In this document: in pieces, positions 34,060 to 45,800 of the stretch
Layout: every line of letters begins with the position of its first letter
Numbering within the stretch: the stretch's first letter is position 1
Assembly: GCF_000281045.1 (NCBI RefSeq)
Contig: NW_008246075.1
Span: 777,344 to 841,343 of the forward strand
DNA from: Saprolegnia diclina VS20
Lineage: Eukaryota > Oomycota > Saprolegniomycetes > Saprolegniales > Saprolegniaceae
DNA: 64,000 nucleotides
Direction of reading: 5' to 3'
The notes under the pieces: generated by a model
Databases searched by the model: none
Seen by the model: only the letters and a program-made list of their open reading frames with translations
What the model was told of the DNA's origin: nothing
Program-made: the position numbers and the translations under genes

Positions 34060-34065
34060 TTGATC

Positions 34066-35346
34066 ATGGCACCGTCGTTCCGCAGCAACAAGCGCCTCGG
34101 CCAAGAGGAGACGGCGCTGCTGCTCAAGAGCTCGCGCAAGTGCTTGGCGAACCTGCTCGAGCTCTCGACGCGCGAAGGCTCGCGCTACACGTGGGACCTC
34201 GAGTCGGACGAGGCGAGCGTCTCCGTGTACCGCGTCCGCCGCTCCAAGAAGCTTGCGTCGAAGTGGTCCAACATGTTTACGAAAGCGGCGCCGGCGCCGG
34301 CCGAGCCCATCATGTACTGCGCCGTGACGCAAGTGAGCGGGTCGTTGGAGGAGGTCGTGGACCTCTTCCATGGCAACATGAACGACTCGTCCGAGATGAA
34401 GAGTTTGCACAAGCAGCTGCACCCGCATCTGCTCGACATGCAGGTGCTCAAGACGCTCGAGGCGCCGACCGAGTACAACCCAATGCACTCGGTGCAGCTC
34501 CTCTGGCAGGCGTACAGCATGGCGCCGTCCGCGCTCTTCCGCCCGCGCGACTTTTGCCTTCTCCAGGCCCAAGACGAGTTTGTGAGCAGCACGGGTCGCC
34601 GTGGCTGGGCGCGCAGCCTCCAGTCGTTCGCGTCGCCCGCGTACCCGTCGCTCGAAGTGCCCCACGGCGGCTACGTCCGCGGCTCAATCTACGGCTCGGG
34701 CCACCTCTTTACCGAGTCGGCGACGCCGGGCTGCATCGATGTTGTCGCCGTCATGTGCATGGACCCGAAGAGCAACATGCCGAGCTGGACGCAGTGCATG
34801 AACATCAAGCGCCACGTCAACAACCTCCATGTGCTTCACGACATCCTCCACGACCGCCGCATGAACGCGGAGGGTTTCTTGGGCGACTTGGACCTTGTCC
34901 CGAAAGCGTCGGTCGCCTCCTGCTACGTGTGCCGGAAGGCGTTCCACCTCCTCTCGCGCAAGATCCACTGCCGCAAGTGCGGCGTCGTCGTCTGCTCGAA
35001 ATGCACCCAAGAGCGCAACGCGACGCTCGACAAGCAAGGCCACACCAAGCTCGATGTGTGCATCGTGTGCTGTGACACGGCCAAGTACCGTCCGAGCACG
35101 AGCGGCGCCAGCGACCGCGGCAGCGTTCAGAGCGGCATCAAGGCGCGGTTCAGCAATTTGCGGTCGCCGATGCAGTCGCCGGTCGGGTCGTCGCCGTCCA
35201 GCACAACCATGTCGAGTCTCTCATCGCAGCGCAGCGACAACCGGTTCGCCAAGACGCCGACGCGCCCGTCGTCGGCGCGGTCGCAGCAAGCGACGTACTT
35301 TGGCATGAACCCCAAGCACGGCACCCGCGTCGTGCTCGTGCACTAA
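34066..35346 (+). CDS. START-like / FYVE zinc-finger protein
   Basis: Intronless, 426 residues from ATG 34066 (MAPSFRSNKRLGQEE). Residues about 20-270 resemble the START-like lipid-binding domain that precedes FYVE in oomycete proteins (YTWDLESDEASVSVYRV, LEEVVDLFHGNM, GGYVRGSIYGSGHLF). Residues 285-335 form a FYVE-type finger with eight Cys/His ligands (CYVCRKAF..RKIHCRKCGVVVCSKC..CIVCC). The canonical RR/KHHCR motif appears as RKIHCRKCG, so one His is replaced and phosphatidylinositol-3-phosphate binding may be weak. The tail is Ser/Arg-rich. The family is strongly expanded in oomycetes. Confidence 0.85.
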   Translation: MAPSFRSNKRLGQEETALLLKSSRKCLANLLELSTREGSRYTWDLESDEASVSVYRVRRSKKLASKWSNMFTKAAPAPAEPIMYCAVTQVSGSLEEVVDLFHGNMNDSSEMKSLHKQLHPHLLDMQVLKTLEAPTEYNPMHSVQLLWQAYSMAPSALFRPRDFCLLQAQDEFVSSTGRRGWARSLQSFASPAYPSLEVPHGGYVRGSIYGSGHLFTESATPGCIDVVAVMCMDPKSNMPSWTQCMNIKRHVNNLHVLHDILHDRRMNAEGFLGDLDLVPKASVASCYVCRKAFHLLSRKIHCRKCGVVVCSKCTQERNATLDKQGHTKLDVCIVCCDTAKYRPSTSGASDRGSVQSGIKARFSNLRSPMQSPVGSSPSSTTMSSLSSQRSDNRFAKTPTRPSSARSQQATYFGMNPKHGTRVVLVH

Positions 35347-37477
35347 CGAGCGTCCGCGCATTTGTCGATCGAAGACTCTTCCGGCCTCAACACCCTACTG
35401 TAGCCTATTTATTCGAGCCTAAGTGTTAGCTTTTCGTTGCAGCATCTAATACTCACCGTGTTCTGCTTCATCATCATCGGATGCAGTGCTGCTTCCTCGC
35501 GACCACCTCGTCTTCCGTGTCGCGCGTGCCCAGCTGGCGCCGCCTCAAGAATGGCGGCCGCCCAAACAAACTGCGCGACGAACGCCGGCGGCCCACTCTG
35601 CACCGATCATTCGTCTTCGCCGCCGTTCATTGGCCATTCAAAAGTGCATACCGGCGTATGATTGGTCCATTCCGTGGAATGCGATGGGATTGGTCAAAAT
35701 GCAATTCATGCTCTTGGGCAATGTGGGCGGCTTGCGTGCATGAGCAGGCTCGGCGGGTACCATCAATCAGCTCCCAGACTCTGGGAGGACAGACAAGATG
35801 GCTGCCCGTCGTCGTACCGGTACTAGTACATATATCTACTGTACAAGCGTCGTCGTTTTACGGTATTAATTGTCGATCCCCGCGCTGACCGTGCGTGCGA
35901 CCAGAGGGGATAAAACCATCGAAGCATGGCGCCAGGTTGCAGCCACATCTGTCTAACCGCGACAAGCTTGCTCGCCCCGTCGTATTGGTCGGTAGCCGGC
36001 AGCTACCACGCCGAGCTATAGCTACGGCGTACACTGTACGACGCGCAGGCAGACGACGCTGGTCGTGACAGACGAGGGTGCATGCCGTTGTGCTCGCACT
36101 GCCTATGCGCCGCATCCTGCGCTGTCTTTGTCCGCATCTTGCCTCGCGTGTTGCCCTGTAACCTGCTCGCTTGGCTCTGGCACAGCCTGTCATGGCGCTA
36201 GCTTTCCCGGCACGGAGCCGTGTATCAATCCTTCGACTGCTCAACTTCGCAAGTGGACCAATCCCATTGCACGCTTTGTTTGAATTCTCTTCGAACTACG
36301 AATCAAACTTGAGGTTGAAGTGCGCCATTCACGTTGATCGACGGCGTCAATGACGAGCGTGCACGCGTTCTCAGGTGGCTTCGATCGACAGAACTAAGTA
36401 CTACTACGTAATCCTCGGAGCCTCGAATGATAGCGGTCGTCGTCCGGCCCTCTTGGGTTCGTGGTTCGACCAACAACCAACGAGTCGGGTCGGCCACATC
36501 CTGTGCCCACCCCACAGGCATTCTTTGCGTAGTCTGGATCTGGCAAGCTCCGTTGCGACTCACAGATGCTACATGGTCGGTCACGCTTCTTTGACGAGCT
36601 ACTTTGGAGCTACTTTTATTTCTGAGCATTTTGTCCCGGCATTTTTGTCCCGTTTGTCCGTTGCCCCCTCTTTTTACTGCCTCGAAGAAGAAGAACGCGT
36701 GCGACAGGAGGGCGACGTGGCACGATTCGTGCGGCCACAGGCGCCGCGTTGGCAGCTGGCGGTCATTTCTTGGCTCGGATTCCGCGCGTCGTACAGTCAG
36801 TATAGTCTCGGCGTGTGTACTTGTAGCTGACAATGGCGTCGGCCAAGGTCGTAAGTAGCTGCGAACCAGAAGCAAACCATCGAATGTCCCAAGCACCTAG
36901 TACCACAATGCACTGCACACGACGGCTCGGATTGTCGAGCGTTTAGGACCGTGGGGATCGGCTGCTCAACACAGCGCAGTCGTACGACTTGCTTACTGGA
37001 CAGCTCGACAAAGCAATCGAATGCAGCCACTGACGCGCAGGGCCCACGGAGCTGACCCACGGGGTTTGAAGTGGCGATGTGGCCCCTCTGGAAGCCGTCG
37101 ATAAAGTATGGCGCCCTGTATCTACCTACAGGTATTGCTCGCTAGGCCCTATATCCGTACTAGCAGGGCCATGCGAGCAGTGCCGGTCGTCGGTAGGCTC
37201 GTGGTGGCTGCGGTGTGTACGTCAGGGACTGCAGAGACCCCACGTTGGCTTCTCAAGTCGCAGTCGGCAACGGTGGGTACCAAGTAGAAGCTCATGGCCC
37301 AAGAGCTCTAAGAACTCGTAGCATTCGCCTTGGCAAATGCTCGTTTTGCGATTCCTTGTCGCTATAGTCATAGCAATGTCGAGTGATATTGCGCAATACT
37401 GTCGATATTTCCACTTGATATTTCCGGAAAAAACCCAAAATAGCGCAGCGTCGGCAATTAACGACCAAGAACTGAGC
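35347..37477. other. 2.1-kb intergenic region, no supported gene
   Basis: Several short open frames but none with family motifs. An imperfect inverted pair, GCGATGGGATTGGTC near 35682 and GACCAATCCCATTGC near 36257, contains CCAAT boxes in opposite orientation. ATG GCG TCG GCC AAG near 36834 and a run of plausible GT-AG borders from 37080 to 37280 could belong to a small spliced gene, but frames do not agree. TTTCCGGAAAAAACCC near 37422 precedes the RING gene. Confidence 0.35.
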
Positions 37478-38458
37478 ATGGGCGTCTCGGGCAGCATCGT
37501 CCGCCACAACCACGGGTCGGCGGGCCGCCACGGCAACAACCCGCCGCCGCTGTACGGCGACCCGACGAGCGGCAATCCGTCGGCGCCGCCCGTCATGTAC
37601 ACGCAGGCGCAGATGCAGGCGCTGTACATGAGCCGCGGCCGCGCCGACATGGGCTTTCTCCAGTCGCAGATGGGCGCCGCGTTCCAGGCCGCGCCCGAGA
37701 TGCAAGAGACAACGACCGTGCGCAACGACGTCAATTTGAAGAAGCAGTCGGTCGCGCTCACGACGTTGGCGACCGGCGAGTGCGTGCTCGAGTTCCTCTT
37801 TGACAGCGCCAAGCCCTGCAGCATCTTGCTCTACTTCAACGCACTCGAGACCATTGACGACGACGGCAACTCGAGCTTTCTCAAAAAAAAGCCCGAGCTC
37901 AACCCGAACCCGGACCCGCTGCCCGTGTACCCGGCAGCGCTCGGCCAAAGCTTTGCGACGCCGCCGTTCGACCTCGCCGCGTGGCCCATCCTCGAGACGA
38001 CGCACCAAGCCAACACGACAACGTTTCCGCTCATCGTCGAGATTCAAGTCCATGTCGACGGCCCGTCGCCGCCGCAGAAGCAGTCGACGTTCCTCTCGTT
38101 CCCCAAGGTGACGCGCGGCGACGATACGACCTTCAAGGCGCACATCCTCAAGCAAAAAGTCCAAGTCCAAGGCCAAACGTACGAGCTCCAAGAGATTTAC
38201 GGTATGGACGGCTCGATAGCTGCCGCGCCCAAGTCACCGACCGACGGCGATGCCGAGGCCAAAGCAGCGGCCACCGACGACGTCCTCGAAGGCGCCGAGT
38301 GCATCATCTGCCTCTGCGAGCCGCGGAACACGACCATCTTGCCATGTCGACACATGTGCATCTGCCTCGAGTGCTCAGAGGCGCTCAAGAAGCCGGGCAG
38401 CACGTGCCCGATCTGCCGCACCAAAGTCGAATCGCTCCTGCAGATCCGCGTGACCTAA
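37478..38458 (+). CDS. MGRN1/RNF157-like RING E3 ubiquitin ligase
   Basis: About 326 residues, intronless. I start at ATG 37478 because it gives MGVSGSIVRHNH, a good N-myristoylation signal typical of the MGRN1/LOG2 family; the frame is open further upstream but that part is AT-rich and unlikely. A beta-rich domain follows (LKKQSVALTTLA, LEFLFDSAKPCSILLYF, FPLIVEIQVHV, QVQGQTYELQEIYG), the conserved substrate-binding half of this family. The C-terminal RING (about 273-313) is C3HC4: CIICLCEPRNTTILPCRH, CLECS, CPICRTKV. It would act at membranes, with UBA1-charged E2 enzymes. Confidence 0.88.
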   Translation: MGVSGSIVRHNHGSAGRHGNNPPPLYGDPTSGNPSAPPVMYTQAQMQALYMSRGRADMGFLQSQMGAAFQAAPEMQETTTVRNDVNLKKQSVALTTLATGECVLEFLFDSAKPCSILLYFNALETIDDDGNSSFLKKKPELNPNPDPLPVYPAALGQSFATPPFDLAAWPILETTHQANTTTFPLIVEIQVHVDGPSPPQKQSTFLSFPKVTRGDDTTFKAHILKQKVQVQGQTYELQEIYGMDGSIAAAPKSPTDGDAEAKAAATDDVLEGAECIICLCEPRNTTILPCRHMCICLECSEALKKPGSTCPICRTKVESLLQIRVT

Positions 38459-38603
38459 GATCTCTTATATATCTAAATATATTGATACCTAGTTGATACT
38501 AGTATGTGCTGATACAACGATGGCAAGAGAAAGAATTGAAAGAAGGTGAGCCTAACGGGTTACGACGACGACGACTAAGAGCTACGACTATCGCTGGCGA
38601 CGA

Positions 38604-40363
38604 CTACGCCTGCTGGTAATATCGGTCCAGAGCGTGATGGGACTTTTTCACGGGCGACTCGATCGAAGGGTAGTAGCGGGACGTCGGCGGCGGCGTGTAC
38701 TTGGTCGGCGAGTACTCGTCGAAGCGGAAGTGTCGGCTTGGCGTGCCCTTGAGCGACGCCGACTCGTACGACCGGCTTTTCCGCGGCGGCGTCGGGAGAC
38801 TTAGATGGACGTCGTTGTTGTTGCCGCTGTACGACGAAGACGACCCGCAATGACTGCACACGGGGCTGTGGTCGGAGCTGCCAGAGTGGCACGACGAGTT
38901 GTTGGGCGACGAGTTCGAGTACGTTCGAGAGAGTGTTTCGACCCTAGGATGCGGTGAGCACGATGGACACGGCGCTATACATGGGTACAGGCGCTCGCGC
39001 TTCTTGACGTCCAGTTCTCGTCGTCGCAAGTCGTCTTCAGCCTCTGTGGCACCACGCATTGATACAGAGTTGATACTTTGTCGTACAAGTACCTTTGATT
39101 TGACTCTCGCGGACGAGAAGCACGGCTTCTTGCCGGCGCAATTCCTCTTCGATCGCAAGAAGCTCCTTCATTTTGGCCGTGTACCTAGGGACAAGCATGG
39201 GCGACGCACGCTTCTTGCAGCATGTACGTTTCGTGAAGCGACGCTTCGGCCAGGGACATGGAGTACGTCTGCAGACGACGCGCCAGTTGTGGGATCCGTT
39301 CGAGGTCTTCGATCCGTGGCCGGCGTGACCGCTACGAGCGTTGTCAGTCATACAGGCAGGCCACCGAAAGCGTCCACCTGGCGGTGCAGCATCCATTTGA
39401 TGGCTTGAAACAGGTCTTCCGAGTACGCGTCGGGGATGCGGGCGAACTTGCCGGCGTTGATCTTCTTGGCCAAGGCGAGTTGGTTGGTCGCATCAAAGGG
39501 TGGTCTACAGCAGGGTCAGTTTATAGAGCGACCGATCATGCATACGCAAGCGCCGCCATTTCGTAGAGCAAGCAACCCAGGGCCCAAATGTCGGACCGCT
39601 CGTCGTACGTCATCTCGTTGACCATTTCCTGTGCGCTTACGTCAGACGCGCCGCGATATACGAAGCACTGTACCGGACTCATATAGTACGGCGTTCCGAC
39701 GTTGGTCTGCGCAAACTTGGACTCGCTGCTGAGCTCCTTGGCGAGGCCAAAGTCGCCAAGCTTGGCGTTGCTCTAGTAACATAGACATGAGCGCCTCATC
39801 GTGGTTTGCAGTCGGCGGCAATACCTGAGCGTCGAGAAATATATTGCCAGGCTTGATGTCGCGGTGCAGGATTGGCCGGACAGTACTGCCTTCGCGATGC
39901 CGGTGGCACTCCTTCAAGGCCATATAGAGCTGCGTAAACACCTGCCAAATGAAGGCTTCTTCGATGGTCGACCTAGCCAGTGCATGAGTCGTCGGTGCCA
40001 ACAAGGTCCTCGCCGTACCCTTCGCGGCGCTTGCGCTTGATGAGCTGGCTCAAGTCGCCGCCCTCACAGTACTCCATGACGATGAAGATCTTGGACGACT
40101 GCTTGTCAATGACGCGGTCAAGGTAGCGCACGATGTGCGGGTGGCGCAGCTCGCGCAGGATGTTGACCTCGCTCACGATGAGCTGCTTCTCCTTCTCGGT
40201 CATTTGGCCATAGCCGACCTCCTTCCACACGAGCTCCTACGCATGCTGCGTCGGCCGCCGCATCGCATGGAGGGCGTACCTTGCCGTCGGTCTGGCGCCG
40301 GATCTTGCTCACGACGCCGAAGCTGCCCTTCCCGATGACCCGGATGTGGTCGTATTGGTCCAT
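38604..40363 (-). CDS. NEK-family serine/threonine protein kinase
   Basis: Mitotic/ciliary kinase. From ATG 40363: Gly-rich loop IRVIGKGSFGVVSKI, kinase segments EVGYGQMTEKEKQLIVSEV and IVMEYCEGGDLSQLI, catalytic loop HRDIKPGNIFLD, DFGLAKEL, activation segment GTPYYMSPE, and YDERSDIWALGCLLYEM. This combination is typical of NEK2-like kinases. About eight exons; the catalytic Lys exon joins across an intron at 40236-40280. The C-terminal half has a coiled coil (KELLAIEEELRRQEAVLLV) and Ser/Pro/Tyr-rich tail ending YYQQA at TAG 38604-38606, where phosphorylation and dimerisation would occur by analogy with NEK2. Confidence 0.88.
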
Positions 40364-40793
40364 CGTCGCCCGTCTTGGAATGGGCTCTTGATCTTTCGCG
40401 GCTTTTGGGGCTTGAAATTACACTTGTTTTTTGTATGCGTTTTTAAACCAGCGGGAGATTACGACTGCATCTCTTTTTACGACCGATGATTGGCCAAAAT
40501 GCGTTCGAACATCCAAATGTACACCAATCATCGCTGTTCGTCGACTTTTTCCACCAATCGTTTCGAGGCAGCTCGGTGGACGACGCGCAGACCCAGGAAA
40601 CGGCCGACGCTTCCGAGCCGGCAGATGCTGCGAGGACGGACTCTCCCGGCGGCGCTAGCTCCACCATGGGCGCGCCGACGACCTAATGTACGCACATGGC
40701 CTACTGGCGCCGCTTGCATCCCACTGAATGCATGGGCCTTGGGATGCGATACGCGGAAGAGACGGGCGAGGCGGCTTCAAGTTGATCGCGTAG
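40364..40793. promoter_or_regulatory. NEK kinase upstream region
   Basis: Read on the minus strand it contains CGCATTTTGGCCAATCATCGG about 125 bp before the NEK ATG, combining a CCAAT box with a CATTTTGG motif. A 66-codon + strand ORF (40486-40686) has no support. Confidence 0.35.
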
Positions 40794-42567
40794 TTAGAGT
40801 CCTCGGTCTGCAGACGACTGGAATGGCTTGGGTGGCACGTCGCGCGCCTTGCCAAAGTAGCGTAGCGCGGCCGGTGGCGTATTGGCCGTGGGCAGCAAGC
40901 AGCTCAAGTCGCGCTGGTCATCGATCCACGTCTGCAGTAGCGCGTCCATGGCGGCCGTCAGCTTGGCCTCAGCGTTTTCCCACGCGCCACCGTCATCTTG
41001 CTGGTCGAGGTGGATCATGGCCGCGGGCACAGGCGGGTGCACTGTCTGCTTGAGTGCATGCTCCTTGTCATGCTTGTACTCGCGCAGTTGCTGGCTCAAG
41101 CTTTGCTCAAAGAAGCGCTGCTCCACCTTGGCGAGACGCCGCGTCTCGGCCTCCGTGTGCGCCCGAGAGAGCGCGGCGAGCAACTCTGGTGGCCGTCGAT
41201 GCAGCGTGCACGTCGACTCGGAGAGGTTGAAGAGCGCCTTATGTCGCCGAATCATCTCGGCCCGGTAGTGCTACGTGATACAACATGACATCCATCGACT
41301 TCACTGAGCATCCAGTCCACCTTGCGTTCGCGGAGGGTCACAAGATCATGCTGCACGTCGCGCCGCGCTTCCTGGACGCCCTCGAGCTTGGAGAGCTTCG
41401 TGCGCTACACCCACCGGTTCATGCTCCAGTCCTGCAACCCTTGTCACATACGTTGGTGAAGGCCTTGGCGCACGCACTGGCTTCTTCCATGGCTTGCTTG
41501 TTGACCTCGAAGCGCGCTTTCTTGGCGCGCGCATGCACATGTCGCTTCTCCGTGATCTCTACAATGTCATCCATTCCGCCGGCGCCATCACGGAACCAAC
41601 GCACCGCCGATCTGAACATGCCTCGCCACCATGCCCACGTTGGCGCTGAAGTGCTGGGCGAGCGCGACGTTGGCCTGCACTGCTTCCCTACGTGCCATAA
41701 GGTCGCAAGAGCCGCTCGGTGTTCTACGCACCGCTGCCGCAACGCGTCGTCTCGCTGCGCCACGACCTTGTCGCGCTTCAGCGCCACGTCGGCCTCCTAC
41801 CGCAGACGTCCCGCCAAACGACTCAGTGTGATTTTGCATACATTTTTGGCCAAGCACGACGCGCTCAAGCTCGTGCGCAGTACAGGCTGGCTCTTGGACG
41901 CACGCAAGCAGCCGCTCTGCGCGAGCCACACGACGTCGTTGGCGTCGCGCTCTTGCTGCGCCTTCATCTACGCGCCATCCTGCAGTGTCACCCGCCTCGC
42001 CACACAGCTACGTACAGGGTTGCGTCGACGGACGTGCTCGCGGGGCGAGAAGGCGCGGGCTTCTTTGTCGCGGGTGCATGCCAAGGCGAACGGGTGCTCG
42101 GCATTGCCACCGCCATGCCTCGTCTCGCTCGCCAGGCGGTCCTCAAGGCAGAGGCCGTAAAAGCAGTAGCACGCGTCGACAAATTCGCCAAAGGCGACAC
42201 GCGCGTCGTCGGCGCGCGGGTGCTGCAGCCACGCGTCCAGCGTATGGCGATCGACAGCGAACGCGCCCGTCGACGTGAGCTGCCGCAACGCCGTAAGCGC
42301 CATCGAGTGGCCGCCGACGTCGCGCTCGCAACGCGCAAAGAGGCGCTTGCATGCTTGGAGAAAGCGTGGCGTGTACTTGGCCATGCCCCGCGATGGCGGG
42401 TACGCAACCGACGACGACGTCGCCGCCCGCTCTTGAATGCGCGTCGACGTGCGCTCGTTCACGAGCTTGCGGATCGTCTTGGCGGCCGCGGTGCCGCCGA
42501 GGTCGAGCTGACTCTGCGCATGCCGTGTCAAGTACGCCGGGTCCTCTGGGTCCACGGCGTCCTTCAT
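40794..42567 (-). CDS. Coiled-coil protein of unknown function
   Basis: Several exons rich in Arg, Ala, Gln and Glu. Start is put at the first in-frame ATG (42567, MKDAVDPEDPAYL); earlier exons may exist because the frame stays open to about 42670. One exon has a helix-loop-helix like segment (GGHSMALTALRQLTSTGAFAVDRHTLDAWL) that could be a degenerate EF-hand, without calcium-binding Asp residues. Later exons have heptad-like coiled coils (EAETRRLAKVEQRFFEQ). Ends SSADRGL at TAA 40794-40796. No family recognised; a cytoskeletal or flagellar role is guesswork. Confidence 0.55.
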
Positions 42568-42722
42568 CGACGGATTCCTAATTTTAGACCAGACATGGAA
42601 CTGGGTCTGTCTCCGGTCCACCTCACCATGGACAATATTGTCGAGACTAGGGTCTTCTATCTCACCAGGCAACTCGTGTCGCTCGAGGTGTAGGGAAGAA
42701 TCGGTGCGCTTCTTCGTAGACC

Positions 42723-42758
42723 CTAGCCCTCGCTACTCGTAAGTGCTAGCCCTCGCTA
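42723..42758. repeat. Short direct repeat CTAGCCCTCGCTAC
   Basis: The 14-mer occurs at 42723-42736 and 42745-42758, 22 bp apart, in the short spacer between the coiled-coil gene and UBA1. Confidence 0.7.
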
Positions 42759-42821
42759 CAAACTCTCTGTCCATGGACGTGGGGCCAGTAACGCAAAGAC
42801 GGGGCCAATATGCATTCGGAC

Positions 42822-45800
42822 TTAGGCCTCAAAGCGGCAGAGCACGGTCGGGATCTTGTAAACCACGTCGTCGTCGTCCGAGCACGACGTTTGAAACTCG
42901 ACAAACGGGCGGTCGCAGTCGACGAGGCCTTGGTACCGTTCGGCGACCCACGCGCGCAGCGGCGTCTGCAGCTTCTCGTTGTAGAGGGCCTTGAGATTCG
43001 CGCTGAACGCGTTGCGGTCGTAGAGCATGAGGCCGCGCACGGGGCTAAACTTGGGGTCGGCGTCCCCGAGCTCGGCGGCCGCGTGGAAGAGCAAGTTGCA
43101 CGTCAGCCCCGTGGTTTCTTGGAGCTTGTCGAGGAACTCGGCCGTCGTAACCTCGCTTGGCACACGCAGCATGGTCGCGTCCCACTTGGTGAAGCCCGGC
43201 GGCTTGCACTTGACGTCGGCCATCTCGATCGGATCGTACTCGTCCTTGGCCTTCTCCGGCTCGGCCGGCTCTTGCAGGAGGTACATGTTGAGGCCCAGCG
43301 AGTTGGACGAGTCCTTAAACTGGTCGAGCTTCTTGTCCTGGACGATCTTGAGCAGCTCGATCATCGCAAGGCCCGTCACCGACGCCGTCGTCGTCGCGAT
43401 CGCAGGAATGATCTTGCCCGCAATCATCTTGCACTTGTGGCGCGAGACCGGCTTGATGCGGTAGTTCCACGCGCGCAAATTCGCCGCCGACGCGATAAAG
43501 TCAATGTGAAAGTTGGCGTCGTTGTCCTTCTCAAAGTCGGCCGGCACCAACCGGTTGCAGTGCGCGAGCGCCTCGGGCGACAAGCTCGCAAGCGCCTCGA
43601 GAAGCGTCGCAAGCTCGGTCGCCTCGGCGTCGTTGCCCGTCTTGGCGGCTTGCTGCGCTGCGAGCTCCTCGTCGTTTTCAGCGATCGTCTCGGTCGACGG
43701 CGCCCACTCGGGGAGCTCGTGCGCGACTGCAAACTCGGCAAACGTCGCCGGCGCGCGGAGGAGCGAGTGCGGCGGCACCGTCTCAGCTTCGGGCAGCGGC
43801 TGCAAGCCAAAGTTGACCGCATACAAATTCGCGGCCGACCGCACGAAGTCCAAATGGTTGGGGAAATCTTCGAAATTGAGGTCGGTCGCCGCCTGGGGGA
43901 ACCGCTTGGCGCCCGACCAGAAGCGCTCGCCCGTCTTGGTCAAGTGCTCTTCGGGAAAGTTGTGAATGAGCTGCAAAATGCGGTCGCGGAAGAGCGAGCA
44001 AAAGAGCGTTTGCGCCATCTCCATGCACGCGTCAAAGTCCACGTCCGGCGTCATCACCAGCTTGTGCAGCGCGCGGACCCTACCCACAGGTGCTACATAA
44101 CGAAAGATACAAACGCACAATGTACCGTTCGAGCTCGTGGCTAATGGCCGACGCGCCTTGCTTTTGGTTCGGGTGGTCGAGCGTCGCCTTGCGGACCGTC
44201 TCAATGTACGTGCTCGGGTCGGCCGCAAACTTGGCCACGTCGCCAAAGGGCACGACAAACACGTCTTCAAACTGGGCCCGGGCCCACTCGATGCAGTGCT
44301 CGATGAGAGACGGAAAGTTGCGCAGCGTGCACATGGGGATGTTGTCGTCGGCCGCGTCCTTCGGGCCGTCAGCGTACGACGCCGTCTTGAACGGCAGCAC
44401 GACCTGCACGTTGCACTTGGTGCCGAGCGTGCCACTCTCGAGCAGCGGCTTCTTGTAAAAGACGCACTTGCTGTCGACGTACAGGCGCGCCTTGACGTTG
44501 TCGAGTGCGTTCGTGACAAAGTCCAAGTCGGACCAAAAGCCGTCGTGGAACACGTGCTCGGTCGTCGGCGCGACGAGTTGCTCGAGCGTCTTGACCTTGA
44601 GCGACGCGTTCATCGACCGCACGGCCTGCGTCGCGGCCACCGACTTGGGCTGCCCGACGTTGTGCTCGCGGAAGAGGAACTGGCGGTTGAGGTTGCTCAC
44701 TTCGATGCGGTCATTGTCCGTGACCGTCACGAGCCCGTCCGGACCGCAGCCGAGACCGACCATGGCAAAGTTCTTGAGGTACTCGCAGCCGAGCGCGCCA
44801 CAGCCGACGAGGAACGTCCGGCTGTTGCCTACGTCACCATGAGCAACCCTAGCCCAACAAGCTAACGAGGCGTACCGAGCTTGGCGTGAAAGTCGGCACC
44901 AAAGAGCTGAAGCAAGTGGTCGTAGCGTGACTGCTGCGGCGCGTTATCCGTCGGGATCACCTCGGGGAGCACCTCGACCACGTCCAAGTGCATCCACTGC
45001 TTGAGCGGCGTAAATTTGCCGGTAAACTTGACGATTTCCTGGGCGACGATACCGCCGTAAAAGGCAGCGAGCGGGTGGAGCTCGATCGACGCCACCTGTG
45101 CGAGCTGCGTCAAGAGCTTCTCATCGAGCTCTTCCAGCGTCAGGGGCTCAATGTCGTCATGCGCCGGCAGACCTTCTTTCGCAAAAGCCACCTACAACGC
45201 CACCGAATAGCTCAGACTTTGAAAAGCCCGAGAGACAAAGCAAGCACATACAACGTGGGCCGCGTCGTCGGCGTTGTACACGCGGGGGAGGTGGCCGTAC
45301 GTCTCCTCAAACTTCATGAGGCCCCAGAGCAGGAGATGGAGCTGCTCGGCGCGGCCTACGTTAGCGTACTGCGTCAATCCCATTCTAGTAAGAGAAGAAA
45401 AAGCGGGAAAAGGCAACAAAAAGCGGGGAAAAAGCAACAAAAAGCGGGGAAAAAGCAACAAAAAGCGGGAAAAACAACAAAAAGCGGGAAAAGGCAACAA
45501 AAAGCGGGAAAAAAACAACAAAAAGCGGGAAAAAGCGTACCAAACTTGGCGCCGTCGGTGAACATGAGACCGTAGTCGCCCGGGTGCACGGGCGAGACAA
45601 GCGCATCGCGGAACGAGCGGAAGGACGTCGTGAACGGCTGCTTGGATTGCGTAAACATGCCGCCGCCGAGGTACGGCGAGAAGCGGTCCGTGCCACCGAC
45701 AATGTGAAAGCGGTACGGGTCGAAGACTTCGACCTGCTTGCCGTTGCGGAACACCTTTTTTGTCGCAAACTTGATGCGGTACGGACCCATGGTGTTGATA

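Larger units (their letters stand above)
30807..34065. other. 3.3-kb gene-poor region
   Basis: Longest stretch without a convincing gene. It contains a perfect 12-bp inverted repeat (32538-32570), a GAATGAATGAATGG microrepeat near 32440, an imperfect direct repeat AGCGCTATCAGAGCGCTATCGG near 33078, and an isolated 156-codon frame on the minus strand (33289-33759). Base composition is more mixed and codon bias unlike the flanking genes. The right end includes the START-FYVE promoter. No transposase, reverse transcriptase or terminal repeat was recognised. Confidence 0.4.

Noticed and set aside
36834-37280. Possible small multi-exon gene upstream of the RING gene
   Set aside because: Several GT and AG borders exist but no set of exons keeps one frame or gives a recognisable protein.
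42810-44144. 444-codon + strand frame over UBA1
   Set aside because: Antisense shadow of UBA1 exons, no family signal.
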